Shown: positions 1 to 11,883, counted from the stretch's first letter. The stretch: 64,000 nucleotides of DNA from Hyposmocoma kahamanoa (GCF_003589595.1 NW_020653726.1:18558954-18622953); one strand, 5' to 3'. Notes: generated by a model from the sequence alone, not told the origin. Numbers and translations are program-made.

Positions 1-30
1 TTGTAACCAGAGAGTTAACAGAAACGTCAA

Positions 31-487
31 AACTGATTTATGCATAGTCAAACGGCGATTGTCCGAATAAAAAATCTTTCCAAAGTACATTAGCTCGAAA
101 GATCGTTGCATCGAATTTACGTTGTCAGCCACGGTGGCTCGAGAAAACCATTGAATCGATTAACGTTTATTCAAATGGTGTAGAAAGGCTTGTAATAATT
201 TGTGAATGTGTGAACTTAGCATAGAAAATATTCTAGAATTTTCTAGATAAAAAGATTTACCCCTTGTGGTGCACTAGTTACAAGTAAGTAATGGACAAAT
301 CTGTTTTATACATTATCGAACAGCGTTTGAACGAAAAGAATCTTTCAGAATTGCACTAGCTCGAAAAATCGTTGAATCGAATTTACGTTGAAAATTACAG
401 TAGCTCAAAAAACCATTCAATCGATTAATATTTATTCAAATGGTATAAAAAGGCTAGTATATAATTTGTAAATATGTAACTTAACAC
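31..487. repeat. ~266-bp tandem direct duplication
   Basis: Two diverged copies (about 31-221 and 297-487) run in the same direction at an offset of 266 bases. Shared landmarks are AATCTTTC, TCGAATTTACGTT, CATTxAATCGATTAA and TTTATTCAAATGGT. Each copy contains a weaker internal repeat of about 53 bases (TAGCTCGAAA...ATCG, then GGCTCGAGAAAACCATTG). No open frame is preserved. It looks like an old local duplication or the edge of a tandem array that starts left of the window. Confidence 0.7.
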
Positions 488-1592
488 CTTGAATTCAGAC
501 TAGTAAATTATAGTTTATCATTGTATAAATCTACTAACTAAAAAACAGATAAATCACATAATTATTCAAGCTAAATTCTTGAATGAAATAGAAACTATTT
601 ATTGTAACGCCACATTACACAAAAAACAGCGTAAAAACATTAAAACAACAAGTTACATAATATTATACTGTCATGTGTGCGGCTGTGGCGTGTACAAAAG
701 CATCCCATTTAGCTAAAGTCACAACCAAGGCTAGGTTGTGACGCTGGTTTTCAATGGGCCCTAGCCGAGTGAGTGAGATTGACGGACGTATGTCCCGAAA
801 CAGAAAGTAAAATAAACAACGTTAATACTTATGTCATAAGTGTGTATCGAGTTATTGCAGAGTGTACTTTTATATCGAATAAATACTTACATAACCTTTG
901 CAATATATACATACAAGTATAAGTGTGTGTAATTTGAAAACAAATTAATAAAATATTTAATACACATTTAAAGTACATTACTCCAAATATATTAAACAAG
1001 ATTGTCTATTTTTCGTAAAATAAAAGTTCTTTGACTTCAACATTAAACAATTATTGTTCTTACGCAGTTACTATTTCGAATAAAGCTATCTGCATTTACA
1101 TGTTTAAATGTTTATGATTATTAAGTTAAATAAAAACATACAATTAAAATAACGTATCACTGTTATAAATATAATTTCATTATCATATTTTATTAGAAGT
1201 AATTCAATTGACTCTAAAAATAAAGGATATAGGAGCGCCCTCACAAGATCCGCCATATTTGACCCTAGTAATAAGATGTTGTGAACTTGTGATCAAGAAG
1301 GAAATATTAGCGTTGATGTTTTTATTGTGCTTTAAAGTGTAATTTCGTAATTTATTAACAAAGCAACGAGTCATAACCTGTTTTGTTCATGAATCTGTTA
1401 TCTGCACGGGCACCGAACGAGTTACGGGAGAAGCGCTGGGGTCCCTAACTAACACAATATAACAAGACGCGACCACTAATTAGAAAGATATAGTAGGACG
1501 CGACTCGCTCATTTGAAGGCCTAATCTAATTAGGACTAGTAAATTACAATGCGTTATAATGTGCAGTTTTATATACCATTATGTAAGTATAA
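488..1592. other. Unannotated AT-rich stretch
   Basis: No gene or repeat recognised. There is a perfect 9-bp inverted repeat (GTCACAACC / GGTTGTGAC) at 718-742 in a locally GC-richer patch (about 670-800). The rest is simple AT-rich DNA. Confidence 0.5.
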
Positions 1593-1854
1593 CATTGACT
1601 TACAATTATACGCGGACGTCGGGTCCGCGCTAAAAAGTGTCCGAACTTATAGGGCGTTAAAATTGTATACAGAGCATCATTCACGCTTTAGTCTTCGTTT
1701 GTTCGACTGACAGCGAAGCAAGCAAAATTAGACAGTACTGCGATGACATTACAATTTAAATTCACATGTCACTACGTTTAAATAGGTTGACTTGGGACAT
1801 TTTTTTTTGTGGTTTTTGTATTAGACCCGTCGTTCATTTATTTGTAAGTCAATG
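1593..1854. mobile_element. MITE-1 copy 1, 8-bp target duplication AAGTATAA
   Basis: A 262-bp non-coding element begins CATTGACTTACAA and ends TTGTAAGTCAATG, a perfect 13-bp terminal inverted repeat. It is flanked by AAGTATAA at 1585-1592 and 1855-1862. The body holds landmarks shared with the other two copies: GGGTCCGCGCTAAAAAGTG, GTTCGACTGACAGCG and TTAGACCCGTCGT. It encodes no transposase, so it is non-autonomous. The 8-bp duplication fits hAT or P superfamilies. The TIR starts CAT rather than the usual hAT CAG, so the superfamily is open. Confidence 0.93.
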
Positions 1855-2159
1855 AAGTATAACGACTAAATAATTCCACTTTTGACATTTACAAAATACT
1901 ACTAATTGTATATGACAAATGAATTACTTATAATAAAACATTAAACTTATATTAATTAAATTGTGTAATATTTAAAAAAAGAGAAAAAAAATAGATTGTG
2001 ATTGATAAATAGGTAGATAATTATTAAGTAACATTTACAGGGAAAACTGACACAAGATTAATGTCGCAAAGGTGAATGTTTCGCTTGCCCCATACCGCAA
2101 CCACAGCAATGTTTGCCGCACACCGAAGCCATAAGCCGAAACTAGTGCAGTAAGTGTAA

Positions 2160-2470
2160 AAGTGAATTTAGAGTGTGCTTTTTGTTTATGAAAAAGATAC
2201 TTTTTCCAATTGATTTTAAACGTGTGCACCGATTTCAGACTACGGAGTGATGGCGGCAGCAAGACGTTCCAAATCTTTGCGGCAGCAAATTTGAAACTGC
2301 CGCGAAATGCTGTAGTACGATGGCACGGCACAACCAGCGACTAAACAGACACTCTGGTGAATACAGATTTTACTTCGTGTGACCACACCAATTTCTCAGT
2401 TAGATAAGCTGGAACACTATGTTTGATAACCCGAAACAGAAGAGCAGCTAGGTGCAGGTCTCTTCACGAT
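2160..2470 (-). pseudogene. LINE reverse-transcriptase C-terminal fragment
   Basis: Read on the minus strand, this encodes a decayed tail typical of the region after the reverse transcriptase in jockey/CR1-like LINEs. The frame reads LLFRVIKHSVPAYLTEKLVW, then an in-frame stop, then HRTTAFRGSFKFAAAKIWN, LPPSLRSLKSVHTFK and KKYLF. Catalytic domains are absent because the copy is 5'-truncated. The open frame continues to 2035, but that part does not resemble protein. The family call rests on motif recognition only. Confidence 0.65.
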
Positions 2471-3311
2471 TTAATTTTTAAGATGTTAGCGTTGTTAATG
2501 TAGGGAGTGACATGCATATATGCTGAATGACACTTTTCGAATAAGTTGTAATACGTGATTAATCCATTAATTTAGTTAAATTCTGAGTCTCAGGGTAGTT
2601 TTCTATTTAAAATGGTATAAACGAATCCAAATAGAGAAATAAACCCAAAGCGATTTTCAAAATATATGTATGTAAGAAAAGAAGAATTCGTGTAATTAAG
2701 TCGTGTAGGATCTATCATGCAGTGCCTGGGGTTAGGTGTTGAGAATATATATTTTTTAGTATTTTTTAATAAGACAATCTACCAAAATAATGGCAGCGAA
2801 AGGTGATACAATTGCCCACGATGCCATGTTCCTTAATCTGTAATTACATTTAAGTAGAAAAAATAATCGAATTTTTTTTTGTATCTTAAACATTGTTGTT
2901 ATCTTTTTTCACGCGAGATGGCTGTGTATCCGTTGGCTGGTGGACTGACCGTTGCTGGCCAACGGATGATGGATTTGTACTTTTTTAGCAGATTTGTATA
3001 GTTTTTTTATATACCAACCAACCACACCAATTACCTGATCTCAAACTAGATAATTCCTTGTATTAAGAGTACCAGAACAACGTGACTGACATTAAGACAC
3101 TAGACAAAATACGCAGACTAGATTTACAAAGCTTCGTTTTCCAAATTGGTCATACCGGTACCTCTTCGTCCAGTGGCCACAGAGTAAGCCGTTGTGCCAC
3201 CGAGGTTGTCAATTAATAAAGCTGACACAATGGAGAAAGCCGCCGCTTTGCTTTAACAATGCTATTATCCTTCTATCATTCCTTGTATAAAAACCAAACC
3301 TACTATTTTTT
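2471..3311. other. Unannotated stretch
   Basis: No gene recognised. A small inverted repeat (TCCGTTGGC / GCCAACGGA) spans 2929-2967. Otherwise the DNA is AT-rich and unique in this window. Confidence 0.45.
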
Positions 3312-3492
3312 TTATGATGCTCAGTGACTGGACGAACAAGTCGTGCGCTTGATGTTAAGCGACACGCCAGTCCATAACAGTTGTAATACCATTCAGAGCT
3401 TTAAATCTCAAAAATCTGAGAAGCTCTGCCACTGCGCCCGTCACCCTACTTCTCTGGACGAACTCTTTCACATAGAGCTCTACTGCTACTAA
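3312..3492 (-). mobile_element. SINE-A copy, internally deleted
   Basis: Minus-strand copy of the SINE-A family (described at 44070-44398). Both ends are present, from the 3' CGAACAAGTCGTGCGC boundary to the 5' AGAGCTCTACTGCTACTAA. The middle segment with the GGTGAAATTACAGGCAC landmark is missing, so this is a deletion derivative. Confidence 0.75.
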
Positions 3493-3540
3493 ATTATACG
3501 TAACCGACAGATAACGCAAGTATACTACTTTTCTACAATA

Positions 3541-3765
3541 ACAAGTGATGAGACGACAGGTTATGGACCCGTTGTTAAGCAGCACTATCCGTAACAGTTG
3601 CAGCGCCATTTAGAGCTTTAAATCGCAAAGACCTGACGAGCACTGCCATAGCGTCCATCACACTGAGTCCTAAACTTGACTAGTCCTATCCGGCTATAGT
3701 TTTACCGGCACTCAATTATTAATGCATATATTACTGCTTGGTGGAAGAAATAGGTACACTACTCA
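3541..3765 (-). mobile_element. SINE-A copy, diverged
   Basis: A second minus-strand SINE-A lies only 48 bases after the previous one. It keeps GTAACAGTTGCAG, AGAGCTTTAAATCGCAAAG and TTACTGCTTGG. It is strongly diverged in the middle, so it is older than most other copies here. Confidence 0.65.
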
Positions 3766-6285
3766 ATTTTATCAATAAATATTAAAAGATGTAAAGACGC
3801 AAAATTTAAGGAGCGAACGCAGGATTAGGGATAGGGGAGATCAAAAGCACCTGATATAAACGAGCGTGTAGGAAAAGACTGTTACAAGTGGGGGAAGCTA
3901 AAGAGATATTATTTATTTTGTCTATTTCTAGATCCAATTGGATTCGATTTAGAATGATTCGCGATTAACTTTGATTTAATACTTATTGATTTTTAAATAG
4001 CTACTCTTTAGTATGCACAATTATATATAATTTGTGTGTTTTGTGAAATTTAAGTGCTTTTAGAACAAATAACTGACTAATCGGACCATTTTGGCATAAC
4101 GTAACACGTTAGATGTGAGCCACAGAACAATAAATACAGTAGAAGTGCGTAGTGAGCGTGCCACGTGTGCCAACAGTACGAGGAGTTGCGTTGCGTTGGA
4201 GCACGTGTGCCACATACTTGAGCTCAGTCCATTGTAGCTTTTTACGTCATGGTCGTGTCAATTATGTCTCACAAAATCTCGAAAATCTTACAAAAATGCC
4301 TTATTTTGCTACTTTGAAGTGCAAAAATTATAGTTGCACCTGTAATATTATCCATGGAAGTGTTTCAAATCGAAACACCTCCACGGATACAAGAAACGAT
4401 AGTAAATCTTATGCCGCTTCTTTTTTGGCGAACTAAGTAAACATCTCGAATTTGTCGTCGTTCAGCTATTCATCGCTAGATGACAGCACATTGATTGAAA
4501 TCGCAATGGAAAATCAAAACCTCGTAACTAGCCACAACATATATTGAATTTAATGATATGCAACGGGGTAAACTTCAAATTACGTTAGCAGTGCAAAATC
4601 TGTTACACCTTTCCTATTTTCGTTTCTATTTCTTCCGTGATGTGAGCATTCGTATAGCCAGTACAGCATACCAAGCCGATCGCCGCGCGCTCCAACCGGT
4701 TATCGGTTTTTCGGCGAAACCCTTTAAGTGCTAAGTTACGCATCAATTTTAAGTTAGTACAGTTCAGAGTATTGTCACAAACCATTTGGTTATTTAATAT
4801 ATTTATTTATCAACGGTAAACTACCAGTTATGTTTCTGCTTTTGTACAACTTGCATTTTTTCTTCATTTATAGTAAATCATAATTGAGTACAATGACAGA
4901 ACCAAGAATTACGACTTCGTCATCTGACATTTCGACTGTGAATCCGGAGCATTGTCGAGCGCAGAGTTCGAAACGAGGAATGATTTTAGTCAGTCGCCAC
5001 CTTAAAGGGATTTGTAGTTCCTAGTTTGTGCCTATATTATACTCTCTACTCTCACAAGTATGAAGCTTCAATTGCATCATGCGTCTTTTGGTCGAGTATT
5101 ACCTAGTTGACAGTAAATGTTTCGAACGGAGGATGGGACTACACCAGCGCCTACGTTTTGAATGCACAATGTAAACATAGTCAAAATATGATGGCACGAA
5201 AGGTGTCTGGGATATTGATGCGTTACATCGGGTAGGAGCAACTCACACTGGGATTTTTAATAAAACGCGACCTGCGACAGTTTTACCAGTATATCGATTT
5301 CGAAATGAAAATACTGGTTTATATACTGTAATGAGTAAAACCTTTCCTGTGCAGCAAAAATTTAAATATATAGCTTACTAAAAAAATATTTTTTAATTAA
5401 AAATAAGACCATTGATGTCGTCAATAGTTTCAATAGAAAAAGTATCTATTTTCAATAGCATAGAATATTAGAAAGGTTTTCGAACTCAAGAGTCATGAAA
5501 AAATATCGAAAGCTACATAAAAATGAATCACGAAAATGTATATTTTGACCATTAATAACATTAAAATAATAAATGACACTGTAATGAAATGTTGGCTGTT
5601 ACCTAAAAATATTATCATATATTTAGAACCATTTTCAAAAAGTTCATTATAATGTTACAATAAGTAACCAGGTAATGCCTCATAAAATAATTCACTATGG
5701 TTGAATGACTGTATTTTTCTATTATTAAAACAACCATGAAAATTACTATGCATATCTTAATTTTTATCTCGTTCACAGAACTTTCACTTGCGTTTTTCGG
5801 TTGCTTACGTTGGTTGGGTACACGGTGTAGAAATCTGGCTTCCGCGCAAAGGCGTTCACGAGTCTTCCGCTTTGGGTTGCGGAGAAACTTGCGCGCATGC
5901 ATTGCGTCATGTCTTTGTTTTGGTTTTATAGGACGCGTGAACGCTGCTGCTCTATGATTGGCCAGTGGTACTGTCATTGGCAAACGTACCTTGTTGCTTG
6001 TGTGGAAATATCAAACGTGCTAGATATCAAACACACGCAAAGAAATTCAACGCAAACCAAGCGACCGGCGCAAGCGAGTGACTCGTGAACAGTCCTACCT
6101 GCGCGCACAAGACAGATCTTTGTTTTTATCTTTTATGTCATTTTTACTTCGTTGCCGTGCCATCGAAAATCAAACTACTTAAAAATTGTAATGGCCGTTG
6201 AATAGTAGATCAACTACTTTTAATTTTGAACAGATTCTGCCATTGACTCTCTACTGACACATAACCTAATCCTATTGAAAATCAT
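3766..6285. other. Long unannotated stretch with one CpG-rich patch
   Basis: No gene is supported. Short open frames at 4152-4436 (plus) and 5615-5983 (minus) have no recognisable domains. The patch at about 5780-6110 is clearly more GC- and CpG-rich than its surroundings. It contains GATTGGCCAG, a CCAAT-type box on the reverse strand, and could be an unrecognised promoter or exon. I see no proof of either. Confidence 0.4.
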
Positions 6286-6480
6286 GCCAAAAAGACTTAT
6301 AGCGAGGCAAAGCTGCAGAGCCATGAACACCGCCGTATACTTTCCTCCTTATACGGTATATATCACGGAGAGTTTGTGATGGAATTGCATGACTTAATTC
6401 CGCCCTCCACTTTTCAACATCGGGGGACTAGACATAGGCATTCCATATTTATTGGAGAGCGGGTAGGGAGTGGAATTCCC
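6286..6480 (+). pseudogene. LINE reverse-transcriptase C-terminal fragment
   Basis: The plus-strand frame gives EAKLQSHEHRR, then LYGIYHGEF, MELHDLIPPSTFQHRGTR. This matches the conserved block after the reverse-transcriptase domain of jockey/CR1-like LINEs, where YRxYHGECSEEL and a DLIPP motif are normal. The same block occurs in the LINE copy at 43336. No catalytic residues are included and the frame is lost after about 6480. It is a 5'-truncated, decayed copy abutting another LINE piece. Confidence 0.7.
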
Positions 6481-6740
6481 TGCCTATTACTTGGACTTTT
6501 ACACAGGTGTGGACTAACTTCACACAGCGAGCGTACGATACCTTGCGTGTAATGTACAACAACATCTTTACGATTCTGTTGACGCTTCCTCGCTTTTGCA
6601 GCACCTTTGGCATGTAAAAAAAGTGTGTCACAGATATTGCGATTGCATGGGAGCACCAATGGATGCTGACGATGATAGCAGAAAGAATGATCTAGGGTTT
6701 TTTCCGTAGGTTCACCGTGTTACTAGTGGATATTATAATA
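6481..6740 (+). pseudogene. Second LINE reverse-transcriptase tail fragment
   Basis: The plus-strand translation includes VWTNFTQRAYDTLRVMYNN, then LLTLPRFCSTFGM, a stop, and later LTMIAER. This is the diagnostic tail of another lepidopteran LINE family (YNNxFRxLLxLPRxCSASGMF). A related fragment lies at 55500-55612. At least two in-frame stops show it is dead. The minus-strand open frame over the same bases is a shadow. Confidence 0.7.
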
Positions 6741-7020
6741 ATGTATTTATAATAATAATGTAATTTAATTTAATGTATAGTAATTGTTCTCCTTGTTTCT
6801 ACGAACATAGCTCATAAGATTGTTACTAACAAATATGGACTCATTGGTCTGAGAATAAATGAATTTGAACTATTTAGGCGTGAACGCTACATCTTTTACC
6901 TCATCATGACTTTCCATCAGGTGAGACGGAGATCAAATGCGCACCTTTTTGTATAAAAAACAAAGATGTTTTAAAATTAGCTGACATATGACCCATTTTG
7001 GGCGTTAGAATACCACAGAC
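6741..7020. other. Unannotated AT-rich spacer
   Basis: AT-rich sequence with several AATAATAAT-like runs near 6735-6765. No feature recognised. Confidence 0.4.
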
Positions 7021-7377
7021 CATCGAGTATATAACCAGAAATAGAGACGAAATAACGGCCATGCACCCCTGGCACCTCATCAAGCACATGGCTCTTATAT
7101 CACTTTTAAATATTAACTCTCGTTTGTGCTGAAATCACAAATTAGAAAACTGAAATATTACAGCGCCAACAACTTTACAACCAAAAATTTTCTATATTTA
7201 TTGTAATAAAGATAATATCTCTAACAATGGGGGGCATTTAACATTGACGACACTCGTCAATTGTTTCCAATTCGGGCTAGCTAATCGGAGCGCTGTTGTG
7301 ACCGTAATGATTTGGCAGAATGATTTTCAAACAAATTAAATGACATTTCGTCTCTATTTCTGGTTATAAACTCGATG
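7021..7377. mobile_element. Foldback / MITE-like element with 33-bp arms
   Basis: Two 33-base arms (7021-7053 and 7345-7377) are inverted copies with one mismatch, read from the left as CATCGAGTATATAACCAGAA and onward. The 291-base centre has no coding potential. No target duplication is obvious directly outside the arms, so the true ends may lie slightly further out. A non-autonomous inverted-repeat transposon is the likeliest explanation. Confidence 0.7.
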
Positions 7378-7856
7378 CCACCAGTTGAAACACAGAGAAA
7401 GGTTTCAAATTTGTAACTCCCCTCTCATTGCAACGGGGGTTAAAAACAGAGTAAATTTAACCTGACAATTGTTAAACAACCACATAATTTTCTAGTCAAG
7501 TCCACGTCACGAACTAATTTACGACTTAATCAAAGCCGTAAAACAGGTTACGCGGTTGACCGTCCACCGTCAACTGGTTGACGAGAAATTAGTTGCGGTT
7601 GCTATGGCGACGACAGGTTGACAAGCAATCAACCTGTGAGGTTTGCGGCGAACACCTTCGTTTCATTTCCATTACCAACTGGAAATATCATTATTGCTGG
7701 TGGTAAATAGGTGAAGTACACGTGCCAAATTGTATATTAATATTTGCGTCCTTTTGCTTTAGAATAAAGCCGTAAAATACTTATAAATAAATAAGATAGA
7801 CAAATAGATACTCTTTCATGCTCACACAGAAATGTTACAATTTGTAATTTATTTTT

Positions 7857-8046
7857 AACCGACTTCAACGACTACTTTTTGTTTGTTTGTATGTTACGCG
7901 ATAACTCGGGCATTTGTTAACCGATTTGGATGATTCTTGTTTTATTGGAAAGAGGGTACCTTAGTAGTGGTCCCATTTAAATATAAAAAATTAATTCCAC
8001 CCCTAAATGTGGCGAACTAGGGGATGAATGACTTTTGAAGTCGATT
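7857..8046 (+). mobile_element. Repeat-C, short copy with both ends
   Basis: Starts AACCGACTTCAA and ends TTGAAGTCGATT, a 12-bp terminal inverted repeat with one mismatch. Inside are the family landmarks TATGTTACGCGATAACTC, TTGGAAAGAGGGTACC and GTGGTCCCATTTAAAT. It is shorter than the ~440-bp copies at 15177, 25365 and 44991. The repeated ends point to a non-autonomous DNA element common in Lepidoptera. Confidence 0.75.
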
Positions 8047-8284
8047 TCATTACTGACATCACGTTGTACACCAGAACACAGAACACAAACAACTTAAAAC
8101 TAATGTGGGCAAATACGGCTATACAGCTAAGAGCGTTCTCTTCCAGACAACTTGATGCAGAGAAAACCTAAACAGAACGGGAGACGTAGTGTGCCATAAG
8201 TAAAATTTCACAAAACATTATATTTTGAGTTGTTAGGTTTCCGTTTCTGCGTTGATTACACGTAGGAAATAAAACAATTTTTTA

Positions 8285-8519
8285 TCAAGTCACGGAATGA
8301 ACAAGTCGTGCACCTGGTGGTAAGCGACATGCCTTTCCATTGCAATTGCAGCCTCACTCAGAACTATACATCGCAAAGATCTGAGCGGACTGCCACTATG
8401 CCCTAAGTTGAAAAGTTACATGTATCCCTTCAAAACCAGACTGCATTAATCTCACATTACTGTTTGGCTTCAGAAATAGGCAAGGCGTGAGAGTCACAAA
8501 GAGCTATAGTACTACTAAA
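8285..8519 (-). mobile_element. SINE-A copy
   Basis: Minus-strand SINE-A. It keeps the 3' boundary (AACAAGTCGTGCACCTGGTG), ATCGCAAAGATCTGAG, and the 5' end GAGCTATAGTACTACTAAA. The middle is partly deleted. Confidence 0.75.
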
Positions 8520-9151
8520 TATGTTTGGATAATTTTTTCATCTCTTTCTAGGTCTGCTCTGTCTCAGGTAATCATGCCTTACCATTATTTTTTTGTACCT
8601 TTTGGCATCCATTTGGTCGTATTTTTAAACTTTTGAAAGACCCACTCTTGGATAAGTACCTTGTAGTCTGAGTATATAATTAGACAGTGCTTTCGAAACA
8701 AAAATGCTATCCACTATATCTTCTTTGAAGTCACAAAAACACGTTTCGTCGTACAAATTTGTCTACAAGCCTTCCCTAGCAGCACTAATTTGAACAAACC
8801 GGAATAAACACAAAAAGGTAATTAAAAACAAAATTAATTCAACAGTCGAGTAAAGTGAAAGTTCTCTAAAACAAAATTAGCTACACCAAAAGGGGTTTCT
8901 CTAAGAAAGATATAAAGCAATAACTTTTTGTGACCCATTCGTTGGAAACGTGACTAATAAAAGAAGTTTGAAAATTTCGAACAATTGTCCAATTTCTTTA
9001 ACAAAAGTAGTTCTATTGCGGTGAGGTAACATACGAACTGCCAATTTTCATTAATGCCACATAAAAAGAAGCTTTGTGAAGATGCTTTTGTACATACAAA
9101 AGATGTGGCGGTTCACTTTTCGAAGTAACCTTTTTGTAGTCACCAAAAATG
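8520..9151. other. Unannotated AT-rich stretch
   Basis: No gene or known repeat seen. The content is low-complexity A/T-rich DNA. Confidence 0.4.
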
Positions 9152-9187
9152 AACGTGTACAAAAAAAATTTCTTTTTTGTACACGTT
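9152..9187. repeat. Perfect 15-bp-arm palindrome
   Basis: AACGTGTACAAAAAA and its exact reverse complement TTTTTTGTACACGTT are separated by six bases. It can form a hairpin. It is too small and AT-rich to assign a function, and may be a remnant of a larger inverted element. Confidence 0.75.
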
Positions 9188-9413
9188 TTTTTGTACAAAT
9201 TGAAACTGTATTATTATATTTGGTTTTGTTTATTTTTTTATTTATTTATTGAGACTCATTAACAGTTGTAACAATAACATTATGACTGGTGTTTGTTGCT
9301 ATGGTACTATATTCATTGCACATATTTTTTCATACGAACGTATGCAAGTAAATTAGTGGACACAATTAAGTAGTGCGTGACTTATACGTACTCGAATTAA
9401 TTGATACGTGGTT
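9188..9413. other. Unannotated spacer
   Basis: Contains a short TTTATTTATTTATTG run near 9236-9252 and nothing else recognised. Confidence 0.4.
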
Positions 9414-9604
9414 TTGGTGAAATTACAGGCACATTAGACTTGTCTACTTACGTCTCAAGATGACGGGCGCAGTGGCAGTGCCTTCAGAACTTTGTGATTC
9501 AAAGCTCTGAGGACACTGCAACTGTTATGGACTGGCGTGTAGCTTACCACCAGGCGCACGACTGGTTGGTCCCGTCACTTGATATTATAAAAAAATTAAA
9601 AAAA
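9414..9604 (+). mobile_element. SINE-A copy, 5'-truncated, intact 3' end
   Basis: Begins at TTGGTGAAATTACAGGC and continues to the family 3' end GTCACTTGATATTATAAA, followed by an A-rich stretch. The A-rich tail after a constant 3' end fits retroposition. Confidence 0.8.
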
Positions 9605-10087
9605 ACTCGGCTCGTATTAATGGATACATTCCGATAGTAAACAAAAAGAATACCTGAAATGTACAGTACGACCGCTTAATACGGTGCGGGAAAAGTAACA
9701 GTTATGTCGCGCTGCACGCAGGATAATTTTAACAACATTTTTCGGACGATATTCAATAACAAATTGACTGATAAAAGTGCCAAATGGCTTGTCTATTAAT
9801 TTCAATGATCAATTAAATAGATTTTTTATTATCGTTTCACATAACAACGACTTGACTAATGTGGTATTAGTTCAATCAACTTGTTATTGAACTAAGTCAT
9901 AAAAATCTTGTTGAATTTACCCCGTGTGCAACACGACATAACTATTATATAAATTGTCAATCTTCTCGCACCGCGCAGCTGGTTCAGGAACCGACTCTAT
10001 AGTACTATATTAGTTCTGTGCCTAAAACTTGTATAAGTTAAAAAAAATCACGATGATGTGATAGACCTACGGAATTTAGATTTAATA
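9605..10087. other. Unannotated stretch
   Basis: No recognised gene. The open frames at 9617-9805 on the minus strand carry no domain. Confidence 0.4.
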
Positions 10088-10150
10088 ATAATAATAACGC
10101 ACACACTCAACATAGCCCCGCACTAGGGAAACCCTGTGTCGCGGGTATTT
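10088..10150 (-). mobile_element. SINE-B 3'-end fragment
   Basis: Reverse complement of the SINE-B 3' part: CACACTCAACATAGCCCCGC, then ACTAGGGAAACCCTGTGTCG. An ATT-type simple repeat sits at the tail side. It is a 5'-truncated insertion. Confidence 0.7.
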
Positions 10151-10214
10151 GGAGTGATCATGCTTCAACTTACAGGTTCCATTATATTGTATTGATACTA
10201 AATATTCCAAAATG

Positions 10215-10540
10215 GACGATATTTCCTACTTATCCTTACCTACGGTGCGCAGACTTGGTCCTTGACAAGTCAAAAGTCAAAGATCAAGGTTTGCCGACGA
10301 GTGATGGAACGCAGCATATGAAGATGGATAGAATCCGTAACACTATTCTGCGCTCGAAGACACGCATAATCGATGTTGGGACTGCCAGGCTGAAATGGGA
10401 CTGGGCTGGACACCTCTGTCACACCCATAGAGATTGGTTCACACAGCCACTTGGTGGATGCCGGAGAACTGGCCTGCGTCAAACAGGTAACTGTGAAAGT
10501 CAAGAGTAGAGGCCTTTGCCCAGCACCCAGTACCCAGTAG
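10215..10540 (+). pseudogene. RTE-like LINE reverse-transcriptase C-terminal fragment
   Basis: The plus frame contains DRIRNTILRSKTRIIDVG, then LKWDWAGHLC. Nearby frames supply the flanking pieces (TYGAQTWSL-like, VCRRVMERSI). This order is the conserved C-terminal block of RTE/jockey-type LINEs in Lepidoptera (DRIRNxxLRxKTxxxDV, KLKWxWAGH). Frames shift several times, so the copy is dead. Only the tail is present, as expected from 5' truncation. Confidence 0.8.
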
Positions 10541-11359
10541 AATAATTTAAAAAAAAATCAATTCAGAAGTAACCGTTCTCTCATTAGGCCACCACTGACA
10601 TCTATGGAGCGTGCGACAAGTATGATACACAAGTCGCACTCTAATAGTAAGGTGACTTTTTGAGGGACTAACAAAAGCAAATTTTGATAGAAATAAGTTA
10701 TGAAAAAATCTGAAAACTAGATTGTTGTCACCTATGGCATCAGACTACATACCATTGCATAAATGCATTTTCTCAACTGAGGATGCAATATTGGTAATCA
10801 AACTATTTTTTCTTCATCTAAAGATCATGTATTTGTTTTTAAAAATGTTAAGTTAAAACCACTATATAAAGACATTTTGTTAAAGAACACTTGATGAATG
10901 TAGAGGTATTTGTTTTTGGACAATATACTTTCATAACAAAATCTCATTCCGACGTTTCTATAATCAAGACGATGTAAAAATAATACAAAAGAAAACCAAG
11001 CAGCCGAGAAAAATATTCATGAAACATTGCACCGGGTACGCAATAAAGTCGAATCAGTCTACTGTAGTCAGAGGACTTTAAAAACAAATGCACAGACGAG
11101 TGGGTACACGGGGAATGTTGTACTACTTACGTAGAGGTAAGTAGAGTTCTTTTCAGAAACATATTTCCACATAAGGAAACTTAAAAGAATAACATTTTAG
11201 GTTGTTAACAGATTGACTTGTTTGATGTTAATGCGTAAAATTCTAATCAACTTCATGCAGCCGAGACCTCGACTGCGTAAAGTTGATAATGTCTTCTCTC
11301 ATTAACTTCATACAATGAATAGTCACAGAACGTTATTTTTTATTTTAAAATTTTAAATA
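10541..11359. other. Unannotated stretch
   Basis: AT-rich, no recognised coding or repeat motif. Confidence 0.4.
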
Positions 11360-11529
11360 TAATATCAATAGACGGGACAAACAAGTCATGCGCTTGATGG
11401 TAATCTATACGTCTGTCCGTAACAGTTGCAGTCCAACTCAGAGCTTAAAATCGCAAAGATCTGAGGGGCACTGCCACTGCACCCGTCACCCTGAGACATA
11501 AATTGATAAGTCCCATGTGCCTGTATTTT
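11360..11529 (-). mobile_element. SINE-A copy, 3' half
   Basis: Minus-strand copy from the 3' end (ATATCAATAGACGGGACAAA) through GCACTGCCACTGC to AGTCCCATGTGCCTGTA. It is 5'-truncated there. Confidence 0.8.
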
Positions 11530-11883
11530 TCTACTATAATGCTTCTAATTAAAGATAGAAATTTAATTTAATCTAGGGGAGGCAACATTTTACCTTTAAT
11601 AACCAAGCTTATTTTTTAGAGAAAGTAACTGCCAGCCTACTGATTACCGGAAGTTTCTACAAAGATTTAGAAAGCTCCTTGTAGCTCGCAAGAAGTTGTC
11701 GTAAAATTAAACTGATTTAAAAGCCCTCTCTTATGAAATATGTTAAGCGTTTCAATCGTTTAGACGTAGCAGAAAGCCTATTTTCAGGCGGAGCGGGAAA
11801 GCGAGCAAGTGTTGATGTAGCATATCTACATATTTCTGCCATGAAGCAATAGTATGAGCATTACTGAGTTCTAATTTTGAACA
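11530..11883. other. Unannotated stretch
   Basis: Nothing recognised. A short GC-richer segment (GGCGGAGCGGGAAAGCGAG) occurs near 11787. Confidence 0.4.

Noticed and set aside
4152..4436. Small secreted or host protein gene
   Set aside because: No signal peptide pattern, domain or codon evidence; an open frame of this length is expected by chance.
6414..6659. Minus-strand open frame of 81 codons
   Set aside because: The conserved reverse-transcriptase tail is on the plus strand; this is its shadow.
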